Shown here piece by piece: positions 35,679-44,612 of a DNA stretch of 64,000 nt. The position numbers and the translations under genes were made by a program. The DNA lies in assembly GCA_964468805.1 (NCBI GenBank), contig CAYXWM010000001.1:92244-156243 (forward strand). The letters are read 5' to 3'. Positions within the stretch are counted from its first letter, which is position 1, and each line of letters starts with the position of its first letter. The stretch is from CAYXWM01 sp964468805. GTDB lineage: Bacteria; Bacillota; Clostridia; Lachnospirales; WRBF01. The notes beneath the pieces are model-generated. The model was given only the letters and a program-made list of their open reading frames with translations, did no database searches and was not told the DNA's origin.

Positions 35679-36374
35679 ATGCTTGAAAAACTCAAACAGG
35701 AAGTATTGGAGGCAAACCTGGAGCTTGTACGCAAAGGTCTTGTAATATATACATGGGGCAACGTTTCGGGGTTTGATAGGGAAAGCGACCTTGTGGTAAT
35801 AAAACCCAGCGGTATTGAATACGACGGGATGAAGGCAGAGGACATGGTGGTAGTTGATTTGCGGGGTAACGTGGTCGAGGGTAATTATAAGCCATCGTCC
35901 GATACACCTACGCATTTAGAATTATACAAAATGTATCCTCAATTGGGCGGTATTGTACATACACACTCAACCTATGCAACGTCCTTTGCACAGTTGGGTC
36001 TTGGCATAAAGCCCTTCGGAACAACCCACGCAGACTACTTTTACGGCGAAATACCCTGTACACGCAAAATGTCGGACTATGAAATCGCCGGCGAATATGA
36101 AAAAGAGACGGGTAAAGTCATAATTGAAACTATAGGAGACAGAGATCCGTTGGAGGTGTGTGCTGTTTTGGTGCATTCCCACGCACCATTTGTTTTGGGC
36201 AAGACTCCTGCCGATGCGGTTTATGAAAGTGTAGTGTTGGAGGAAATAGCAAAAATGGCTGTTAATATGGCAACCTTAGCCGGTGGCATAGATAATGCTG
36301 TATCTATTCAGCAGTCACTTTTAAATAAGCATTATTTAAGGAAGCATGGAACAAATGCTTATTATGGGCAGTAA
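35679..36374 (+). CDS. araD: L-ribulose-5-phosphate 4-epimerase
   Basis: The protein has 231 residues and is a class II aldolase-fold epimerase that makes D-xylulose-5-phosphate. Visible sites are the phosphate-binding YTWGNVSGFD and KPSGIEYDGM, zinc ligands in VHTHSTYATSFAQLG, and the third zinc His in VHSHAPFVLG. The spacing of 5 bases from araA and 48 bases to the secreted GH43 gene, with no terminator, places all in one transcript. The product is the substrate for the split transketolase of the opposite arm. Confidence 0.96.
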   Translation: MLEKLKQEVLEANLELVRKGLVIYTWGNVSGFDRESDLVVIKPSGIEYDGMKAEDMVVVDLRGNVVEGNYKPSSDTPTHLELYKMYPQLGGIVHTHSTYATSFAQLGLGIKPFGTTHADYFYGEIPCTRKMSDYEIAGEYEKETGKVIIETIGDRDPLEVCAVLVHSHAPFVLGKTPADAVYESVVLEEIAKMAVNMATLAGGIDNAVSIQQSLLNKHYLRKHGTNAYYGQ

Positions 36375-36422
36375 ACGGTTAAAGGTTAATTGAAGGCGTT
36401 GTACGACTAAGGGGTGAACAGT

Positions 36423-39400
36423 ATGACTAATCCTCGTAAAATATTATCGCTGGTACTTGCATTTACGCTTTTGATCGGTATTATCTTCCCTGTCAGTAGC
36501 GTATATGCAGAAAGTACAGAGCAAGAGGAACAACAAAATTTAACTGTAGCTACAGACGAAGACTTAAATGCAGAAACAACAGAAGAAGCTGCGGAAACAG
36601 TTACAGATGACAGCACTGAAAATGATTTTAGTAATGCAACCGAAACCAACACTTTTATAAGCATGTCTGCTAACAGCATGATTGCTCACTATGATATGTC
36701 TCACAGCGGTTCAACCCTGCGTGACATAAGCGGAAACGGGTTAGATGGCACTGTATATATGCCGGCAAATACCGACCCTGATTACTATTTTAATTCAACC
36801 GGCAACAAAACCACCTTGAATTTTGACGGTACTAACCATGTTGAGCTTCCGAGGCTTGATGTTTCAAACAACGCCATGACAATTTCAACCCTGCTTTATA
36901 ATGATGGTGTTGTAAACGGCCGGGCTTTCGGATTTGGGCAGGATAGTACAAAATACTTCTACATGACACCTTACACAGACACTGATGACGCAAACAGCGT
37001 AAGGTCGGGATTAGCATATTCCGACAGCTACGGTTTGCAGGTTGAACAAAGTGCTACCGTGAATTCTTCGCAATTTAACGCACTAAGAAATTACTTTTTG
37101 TGTACAGTTGTAGCGGACAGTAATTCAAATACAATTACCGTTTATATAAACGGCGAGAAAAAGGCTGAAAAAACCGACTTAACCTTTAACCTAAGTGATA
37201 TTATATCTGAATCGGCACAAACCAAATTCTACTTAGGTAAATCCCTTTATCCGGGAGATCCTCTGTTTGAAGGAAAGATTTCAGACGTTAAAATCTTTAA
37301 TTATGCATTAACGCAATCAGAAGTAAATAATTTAGCAATCACCAATAACCAAGCTATAGCCGATTCTATCTTTGCAGATTTGGCAAAGAGTATGCTTGGC
37401 AATAACGTTGATGCCCAAAACTTAACTTCAAAGCTTACTCTTACGAGTATTTACAGCAATACTGCCATAGCTTGGGAAAGCAGCAACCAGGCGGTTATTA
37501 ACTCGTCTACAGGTGATATAAATGCAACAGCCGGCACAGGCGAGGAAATAGTGCTGACAGCCTCCTTTGCCATTAACGGCACAGATTATTCCCACGATTA
37601 TAAAGTTAAAGTGAGCAACAATAATGCTCTTAGAGGTACACTTAGAGAAGTACTTAGCGATGCCGACAAGGTTGCTCTTGACAAGGAAGCGCTTAATATT
37701 CCCAACGCAAGTAACATTATGGGCAATATTACGTTACCGCTAAAAGGAGAAAACGGCTCAAACATAACTTGGGTTTCCAATAACACTTCCGTTATACGAA
37801 CAGAGCCTATTCTAAACGCCGACTACGACGATATGCCGGGTGGTATCGTGACAAGAGGCGCTTCTGATGTAAGCGTTAAGCTTACGGCTACAATTGCATC
37901 AGGTACCGAAATAGATACCAAAATATTTAACTTAACTGTCAAAAAAGCTCCGGCACCTGTTCAAACGGAAGCTTACCTATTCGCCCTTTTCAAAGGAGAA
38001 TATTTATCCATGGGCGAGCAGGTTTACTTCGCAACAAGCCAAGACGGTATGTTTTGGAAGGATTTGAACAATAACGACCCTGTACTTACCTCTAACTTAG
38101 GAGAACAGGGAATAAGAGACCCCTTTATCGCTCGTTCCCACGAAGGGGATAAATTTTACATGATTGCAACGGACTTGAAGATTAACAACCGGGGCGGAAA
38201 CCCATGGGCAGACTGTCAAGTTAGCGGAAGCCAATCTATAATTATTTGGGAATCCGAAGATTTGGTAAATTGGACTGCTCCTCGTATGGTTAAAATAGCC
38301 CGAGATGATGCCGGTTGTACATGGGCACCTGAATTTATCTATGACGAAAAGACCGGTGAATACGTTGTTTTTTGGGCATCAAGAATCGGCGAAGATAATT
38401 TCGGGAAACAGCGTATGTATTCAGCCAAAACAAGAGATTTCTATACGTTTACCGAACCCGAGCTTTACTATGAAGCAACCAATGACGTAATTGACTCTAC
38501 TATGATTAAAGCAGGGGATACTGTCTACCGTTTTACAAAAAATGAAAATACATCAGGTATTTTAATGCAAAAGAACAGCAATATTTTGGGCAACTTTACA
38601 GATGTCAGCGCACCGTTTGTTGAAGCACAACGTGGTGTTGAAGGTCCGGCTATTTTTAGGTTTAATGATGACCCTGATAAATATTGCCTTTTGTTGGATA
38701 ACTTTGGCGGAAAAGGATACTATCCTTTAATTACTACCGATATTGCAAGCGGTGTGTTTGTAGAACCTGACCAAAGTACATACTCTATGCCTTTATCACC
38801 AAGGCACGGTTCTGTTATTCCCATTACTCTAACCGAATATAATGCACTGCAAAGAAAATGGGATTTAACCGCTAATCCTCTCCAACCTGTTACGCCCGAT
38901 CCCACAGGCTCACAGCCTATTGCATGGTATAAGTTTTATGAACAAACCGACGGCACAACAGTTATAGACAGCAGCGGTAGAAATAACAACGCTACTCTTT
39001 ACGGTTCCTCTGCTTACATAAACGATGATACAATGGGAACCAGGGTGCTTAATCTAAACGGTACTCAAGGAACGTATATGCAACTTCCCACGGGGTTGCT
39101 TGATAAGCGAAACGAGCTTACCATATCCATGAATGCTAAAGTAGAAACAGACGCGGGTAATTACTTCACATTTACTTTCGGACTAAGTGATATGAAGCAT
39201 TATTTTATGAAACTAATGGATTCGTCCATTAAATCAATTATTACAAAAAATATGTGGAATGCTGAAAGAGGCATTACAACAACTTCTTCCGACACGGGAA
39301 ATTTAAGAGGTACTTGGGCTAACATTAAAGTTGTTATTACAAAAGGAACCATGAAGGTTTATCGTGACGGAGAATTAATCGGTGAAAATTTAAGTATTGA

Positions 39401-42400
39401 TACTGCCGTAACGGATTTAGGAGAAAATCTTAAAGCGTATTTAGGAAAATCTTTTTATTCGCTGGACGGTTACTTTAAGGGCAGTTTCTATGACCTAAAA
39501 ATTTATAACTATGCTATGCCACCCGCACAAATTGCTGCTGATGTGTTTTACCCGGTTACGATTGAGCAAGCTCTTAACGGCAGCATTAATACAAACAAGA
39601 AGCTTTTAACTAAGGGAGACAGCGTAACGCTTACATTTACACCAAACACCGGTTTTGAACTTGATACAGTTTATATTAACGGTTTTGAGGTTAGGGTAGT
39701 TAATAATACCTTTACTGTCAATAACGTTAGCGGTGCCATAAGTGTAAAAGCCTTATTTATGCCGACGGGCGGAGTAGCTATAGACAAACCGCTGATAGCC
39801 CACTATCTATGGAACGATACTTCTACAGGCACCACCGTTGTTGATGAATCGGGCAATGGTAAAAACGGGTTGATTAGAGGAAACGGCGGAATTTTAGAAA
39901 ACGGCGTAATATACCTTCCGGGTGGAACGAAAAATACCTCTAACGCCTATGTTGAGCTTCCTACGGGAATGGTTGACGGTAAAAACTACATCACTGTTTC
40001 TGTTTGGCTGAAAAATGAAAACCCCGGCGGCAATTACGGTGCTGTATATTTTGGAACAACAGAGAATTTCCCTTCACAGTACTGGCAACTAAACGCAAAA
40101 AGCCCCCAAGGTAGAATGAAATCCGTTATGACTAACGGGCTAAACCCATCAGCACCTTGGAGTACAGAAGCCGGAATAGCGGCCGGGCCAATTACAGACA
40201 GTAACTGGGCACTTTTTACAACGGTTATTACACCAACCACTCTTACAGGATACTATAACGGCGTTAAGGTTGACACAGTGCCTTTAAGCAGAACAATTAG
40301 CCAATTTGGAAACAATTTGGTGGTTTACATCGGGCGTTCCTCATATCCCGATGATCTTTACAAAGGCAGTGTTAAAGATTTACGCTTTTACGACGGAGCA
40401 CTTAGCGATGAACAGGTATGGCAGGTTTATAATGAAGAAGCTGTAAGAGCAAAACTAAAGCAAGTACATGACAACCTAAGCCTAGGCGACAACGAATTTG
40501 TTATAAGTGATTTGCAACTGCCTACCGGTGGAGCATACAACTCAACTATCTCCTGGGCTTCCTCAAACAACCTGTATATTACACCGGATGGGCGAGTAAA
40601 TCTTCCTGCAAAGGGTCAAGGTGATAAGCAGGTATCTCTTACCGCTACCATATCATTGAAAGGTCAGACTAGACAAAAGACATTTAATTTTACTGTATTG
40701 GAAAACGACCCCGACAAAATCTTGAACATTATAAAACATAACTTGAATTTGGGACTTACAAAGGTTATTACCAAAAACATTACGCTGCCTTCATCACCGG
40801 TAGCCGGTGCAACCGTACAGTGGAGCAGCAGTAATACCGCTGTTATTTCAAACACAGGTCATGTAACAAGACCATTGGCAGGAAGCGGAAACAGCAATGT
40901 CACGCTAACCGCTCGAATAAGCTATCCGGGAAAGACTACCACAAAGCAGTTTTCGTTAACTGTTTTGGAAGCGTTCTACGGTGAGGTATTTGCTTACAAT
41001 GAAGCCGGTTCTCCGGCAAATATTAAAAGCAGCATACATTACGCCACAAGAACAGGTAACGCCGATTTTGAACGGCTTAATTCGGGGCAAGGAGTTATAT
41101 ATTCAAAATTACTTTCCAAGGCTTTTAAAACCCCGTATCTATTCAGAAAAGAGGACGGCGGATTTATAATTACAGCTTGCGACAACGAACAAACAAACGT
41201 TGTGCATATAGTTGAAACCGACGATTTATTGACAGTTAAGAGCGAGACAAATGTTTCCCTTAACGAATTGGGTATTAAAGTTGCAAACCCCATGGTTAAA
41301 TATGATTCAGCCATAGGTTTATACAGAATACTGTGGACAGGAGGGAACGGTTTGCAATACAGCAACACAACGGAAGACTTTGAAACCTTAAGCTTTCCTG
41401 AATTGTACGACTATACTGTTGAAGCTCCCACGGTAACAAATATTACCGAGGCAAGCGGCGGAAATATTATAGGTTTAACAAAAGCCGAATATGAAAAGCT
41501 GGTAGTCCGACTTAAAAAAGTTCAAAATATATCGGTTAAACCTGTATCGGTTTCCACAATTATCGGTAATGCGGTGGTTCTACCGCAGGAAACAGAATTG
41601 CTCTACTCCGATAATTCTTCACTGAAAATGCCTGTAGTTTGGAACCAAGATGATGTAAATGCAGTTAATTTCAATGCTGTCGGAACTTATAGGGTTCGTG
41701 GTCAAATTCAACAGAAAAAGTACAGTAATCCGTTCATTATGCAACGCGCAGACCCGTATATAGTCAGGAGTGATGATGGCTACTATTACTTTACAGCCTC
41801 ATACCCGGCATTTGAAAGTGTAAATAACGGCTATGACAAAATTATTTTAAGACGTTCCGCAACTATAGAAGGCTTAAAGGATGCCCAAGAAGTAACTATT
41901 TGGAACGCTCATCCAAGCGGCATTATGTCTAAACACATTTGGGCGCCTGAAATGCACTATATAGGCGGAAGTTGGTATATTTTCTTTGCAGCAGGTTCAA
42001 GTACTGATATTTGGGATATTCGTGCCTGTGTTCTAAAATGCGAGGGCGACGGCGATCCTTACAAGCCCCAAAATTGGGTTGAAAAAGGAATATTCAAAAC
42101 GGCTTCGGGGACAGATATAGGCAGGTTTTCTCTTGACATGACCTACTTTGAGAACAACGGTAAACATTATGTTATTTGGGCTCAAATTGTAGGTGATTCC
42201 AGCCTGTTTATGGCGGAAATCAACCCCCAAGAGCCGTGGAAGCTTATCAATGAGCCTATATTGCTTACAAAACCCGAATTCGGTTGGGAATTGATAGCTC
42301 ATAATGTTAACGAAGGAGCTACCGTGCTAAAGCGTGACGGAAAGATATTTGTAGCTTTTTCGGCTTCGGGTACCGGAGAGGAATACTGCATAGGTTTGCT

Positions 42401-44075
42401 TACTGCATCTGCCGATGCTGATTTAATGGACGTTAATTCCTGGGAGAAAACAGGCTATCCTGTATTGTCATCATCTGACGTTACAGGAGAAAGCGGACCC
42501 GGACACAACAGCTTCACAGTAGACGAAAACGGCAACGACATTTTCGTTTACCATGCAAGAGTAGCCGGTGCAGCAATAAACGGCAACCCTCTCTACGACC
42601 CAAATAGGCACGCAAGAATAAAACGTGTTTATTGGTTGGCTGACGGAACTCCATACCTTAAAATGACTTATGAAAATGAGCTTTTGCCTGAACTTCAAGA
42701 AATTACGGCAACAGTTACGGTTTCAAATATATATACCGTAACATTTAAAAGTAACGGCGGAGTTCAACGTGATGTAACGGTACGTGTAACACCACCTGCA
42801 ACTACAGTAGGTACTTTGCCTGCTAAACCTACAAAAAACGGCTATGTTTTTAAAGGCTGGAACACAAAAGAAGACGGTACAGGCAGAGGGTTTAACGAAA
42901 ACACGCCTGTTACCCAAAATATGACCGTATATGCTATGTGGGCGGTATCAACGAAAAGTGGTAGCGATAACAAAGGTTATAATGCAACCGATGATACTGC
43001 ATCAAAAAATGCCTCAGTTAACGGGCAAATTTTTAATATTAAAGAGGTTGACAATGAAGCAACGCTAATTCTGAGTACCAACGATTTGGCTAAAGCTTTA
43101 GCTTCCGATTCTTCTGAGTTAAATGTATCCGTCAGTAATAAAGACAATTTATCGGTAACGTTGCCTTTAAAGGATTTGAGTAATGTAGGCGTAAACATCA
43201 GTTTATCAGGTGCTAAGCTTACCATGCCTTCCGGTGCCATAAAAGATATTAACGCCAAATACGGCAACAGCGACCTAACCGTTAAAGTTACCGGCAATCC
43301 TATAACCGTTAATGTTTCCGTAGACGGAAAACCTCTTTCTTATAGCAAGGGAGAAAGGCCTTTTAAACTGAGAATAGCATACGCTAAAAGTTCAAACCAA
43401 AACCCAAATACTGTTGTTATTGCAGATAAGAGTAATAAGTCTATACTGCCCTTAAGTTATTATGAAAACGGCAGTATTACTCTAAACGTAGGTTCTTCAG
43501 AGGAATACGAAATTATCGATAACAGTAAGACATTTGAGGATATGCAAAATCATTGGTCCGGGGCTTATGTAGACTTTGTAACCGCTCGTGAATTATTCCA
43601 AGGATCTGACGGTAAATTCAATCCGGACGGAACTATGACGCGTGCAATGTTTGCAACTGTTCTTTCGAGATTGGATTCGGTTGACGTGTCAAAGTACAAT
43701 CATTCACGATTTTCAGATGTTTCGCCTAACCTGTGGTATACAGGTGCTGTTGAATGGGCGGCTGATCAAGGTCTTTTTGGCGGAGTGGGCGACAATAAAT
43801 TTGACCCCAACGCACCGATTACCCGTGAGCAAATGGCTTCCATAGTTTACAAATACATGAAGCTAAAAGGGAATGAGACAAATTCAACCGGCAATTCAAA
43901 TCGCTTTACAGACGAAGCAACCATAAGTCCGTGGGCTGCAGAGGCAGTAAAAGCCGTACAAAATGCAGGGATTATAGTCGGTTCAACAGACAATAACTTT
44001 AACCCCAAAAAAACAGCTACACGCGGAGAGGTAGCCACTGTATTTACAAAGTTAATAAAAAGTTTACTTTCATAA
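36423..44075 (+). CDS. Giant SLH-anchored protein with two GH43 domains
   Basis: The protein has 2550 residues. Order: signal peptide (1-29); LamG-like lectin (~86-300); two atrophied Ig domains (~312-510); GH43 domain A (~517-815, with RDPFIA, DVIDSTMI, EGPAIF); second LamG (~833-1041); InlB-like repeat; third LamG (~1124-1341); two more Ig domains (~1342-1516); a GH43-like blade segment without clear catalytic residues (~1518-1696); another Ig-like domain; GH43 domain B (~1770-2090, with ADPYIV, SLDMTYF, NEGATV); InlB-type repeat (~2098-2175); linker; three SLH domains (~2369-2550). The ATG at 36423 follows AAGGGGTG. Likely cell-wall-bound arabinanase/arabinofuranosidase feeding the adjacent ara genes. 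Confidence 0.88.
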   Translation: MTNPRKILSLVLAFTLLIGIIFPVSSVYAESTEQEEQQNLTVATDEDLNAETTEEAAETVTDDSTENDFSNATETNTFISMSANSMIAHYDMSHSGSTLRDISGNGLDGTVYMPANTDPDYYFNSTGNKTTLNFDGTNHVELPRLDVSNNAMTISTLLYNDGVVNGRAFGFGQDSTKYFYMTPYTDTDDANSVRSGLAYSDSYGLQVEQSATVNSSQFNALRNYFLCTVVADSNSNTITVYINGEKKAEKTDLTFNLSDIISESAQTKFYLGKSLYPGDPLFEGKISDVKIFNYALTQSEVNNLAITNNQAIADSIFADLAKSMLGNNVDAQNLTSKLTLTSIYSNTAIAWESSNQAVINSSTGDINATAGTGEEIVLTASFAINGTDYSHDYKVKVSNNNALRGTLREVLSDADKVALDKEALNIPNASNIMGNITLPLKGENGSNITWVSNNTSVIRTEPILNADYDDMPGGIVTRGASDVSVKLTATIASGTEIDTKIFNLTVKKAPAPVQTEAYLFALFKGEYLSMGEQVYFATSQDGMFWKDLNNNDPVLTSNLGEQGIRDPFIARSHEGDKFYMIATDLKINNRGGNPWADCQVSGSQSIIIWESEDLVNWTAPRMVKIARDDAGCTWAPEFIYDEKTGEYVVFWASRIGEDNFGKQRMYSAKTRDFYTFTEPELYYEATNDVIDSTMIKAGDTVYRFTKNENTSGILMQKNSNILGNFTDVSAPFVEAQRGVEGPAIFRFNDDPDKYCLLLDNFGGKGYYPLITTDIASGVFVEPDQSTYSMPLSPRHGSVIPITLTEYNALQRKWDLTANPLQPVTPDPTGSQPIAWYKFYEQTDGTTVIDSSGRNNNATLYGSSAYINDDTMGTRVLNLNGTQGTYMQLPTGLLDKRNELTISMNAKVETDAGNYFTFTFGLSDMKHYFMKLMDSSIKSIITKNMWNAERGITTTSSDTGNLRGTWANIKVVITKGTMKVYRDGELIGENLSIDTAVTDLGENLKAYLGKSFYSLDGYFKGSFYDLKIYNYAMPPAQIAADVFYPVTIEQALNGSINTNKKLLTKGDSVTLTFTPNTGFELDTVYINGFEVRVVNNTFTVNNVSGAISVKALFMPTGGVAIDKPLIAHYLWNDTSTGTTVVDESGNGKNGLIRGNGGILENGVIYLPGGTKNTSNAYVELPTGMVDGKNYITVSVWLKNENPGGNYGAVYFGTTENFPSQYWQLNAKSPQGRMKSVMTNGLNPSAPWSTEAGIAAGPITDSNWALFTTVITPTTLTGYYNGVKVDTVPLSRTISQFGNNLVVYIGRSSYPDDLYKGSVKDLRFYDGALSDEQVWQVYNEEAVRAKLKQVHDNLSLGDNEFVISDLQLPTGGAYNSTISWASSNNLYITPDGRVNLPAKGQGDKQVSLTATISLKGQTRQKTFNFTVLENDPDKILNIIKHNLNLGLTKVITKNITLPSSPVAGATVQWSSSNTAVISNTGHVTRPLAGSGNSNVTLTARISYPGKTTTKQFSLTVLEAFYGEVFAYNEAGSPANIKSSIHYATRTGNADFERLNSGQGVIYSKLLSKAFKTPYLFRKEDGGFIITACDNEQTNVVHIVETDDLLTVKSETNVSLNELGIKVANPMVKYDSAIGLYRILWTGGNGLQYSNTTEDFETLSFPELYDYTVEAPTVTNITEASGGNIIGLTKAEYEKLVVRLKKVQNISVKPVSVSTIIGNAVVLPQETELLYSDNSSLKMPVVWNQDDVNAVNFNAVGTYRVRGQIQQKKYSNPFIMQRADPYIVRSDDGYYYFTASYPAFESVNNGYDKIILRRSATIEGLKDAQEVTIWNAHPSGIMSKHIWAPEMHYIGGSWYIFFAAGSSTDIWDIRACVLKCEGDGDPYKPQNWVEKGIFKTASGTDIGRFSLDMTYFENNGKHYVIWAQIVGDSSLFMAEINPQEPWKLINEPILLTKPEFGWELIAHNVNEGATVLKRDGKIFVAFSASGTGEEYCIGLLTASADADLMDVNSWEKTGYPVLSSSDVTGESGPGHNSFTVDENGNDIFVYHARVAGAAINGNPLYDPNRHARIKRVYWLADGTPYLKMTYENELLPELQEITATVTVSNIYTVTFKSNGGVQRDVTVRVTPPATTVGTLPAKPTKNGYVFKGWNTKEDGTGRGFNENTPVTQNMTVYAMWAVSTKSGSDNKGYNATDDTASKNASVNGQIFNIKEVDNEATLILSTNDLAKALASDSSELNVSVSNKDNLSVTLPLKDLSNVGVNISLSGAKLTMPSGAIKDINAKYGNSDLTVKVTGNPITVNVSVDGKPLSYSKGERPFKLRIAYAKSSNQNPNTVVIADKSNKSILPLSYYENGSITLNVGSSEEYEIIDNSKTFEDMQNHWSGAYVDFVTARELFQGSDGKFNPDGTMTRAMFATVLSRLDSVDVSKYNHSRFSDVSPNLWYTGAVEWAADQGLFGGVGDNKFDPNAPITREQMASIVYKYMKLKGNETNSTGNSNRFTDEATISPWAAEAVKAVQNAGIIVGSTDNNFNPKKTATRGEVATVFTKLIKSLLS

Positions 44076-44112
44076 TAAGATTTCTTTATAATAATATTTA
44101 AGTAATTTATAG

Positions 44113-44198
44113 GTAAGAACCTGTTTACAATCTCCATTATATCACTTTATGGAATAATCATAAAATGAGAGAAACTAAACAGGTTCTTACGTTTTTTT
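44113..44198 (+). terminator. Long-loop terminator
   Basis: A perfect 15-bp stem (44113-44127 with 44176-44190) is followed by GTTTTTTT. The 48-base loop holds a small inner ATTAT/ATAAT pairing. It closes the arabinose operon. Confidence 0.75.
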
Positions 44199-44278
44199 AA
44201 CGAATGTGTCTTGAACGTAGGCATAGGATTTAGTAAAGGGTCTTCCTTTGTCCGGTTGGTACATAATTCAATTCTCAT
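44147..44278 (-). CDS. Possible 43-residue small ORF
   Basis: A perfect AGGAGG (complement of 44287-44292) lies 8 bases before an ATG at 44278, opening a 43-residue frame rich in Lys/Phe (MRIELCTNRTKEDPL). A second overlapping frame in the same stretch (MYQPDKGRPFTKSYAYVQDT, 25 residues) has more ordinary codon choice, so a frameshifted remnant is equally possible. A terminator-type hairpin sits just upstream of the ribosome binding site. No family is recognised, and it may not be a gene. Confidence 0.25.
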   Translation of the reverse strand: MRIELCTNRTKEDPLLNPMPTFKTHSLKKRKNLFSFSHFMIIP

Positions 44279-44298
44279 GGCTCATTCCTCCTTTTATC

Positions 44299-44336
44299 AA
44301 AAAATCCCGAACTTTTAAAAAAGTCCGGGATTTTTA
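44299..44336. terminator. Terminator-type hairpin
   Basis: AAAAATCCCGAACTT pairs with AAGTCCGGGATTTTT with one mismatch, and T/A runs flank both sides. It could act on either strand. On the minus strand it lies right before a Shine-Dalgarno site. Confidence 0.65.
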
Positions 44337-44612
44337 CATCTTTATAAAAGCAAATCAAACATTTTTATTAAAGCACAGGTCTTTATGCATAAAGCCGCAA
44401 CCCGAGAGTTGTTTTTTATACAATATATCTGTATAATATATTGTGGATAATTATGTTAAGGAAAATGAAGCGAAAAAATCATTACTCACTTAGAAAATAT
44501 CTAACTAACCCAATTTATAATAACCGGCATTTACCTTTAAACGTGCGAAAAAAGCCATCATGGATGAGTATGGTTGGTTTCAATTTGAGAGCATCCGAAA
44601 AAGGAGGAAGCT

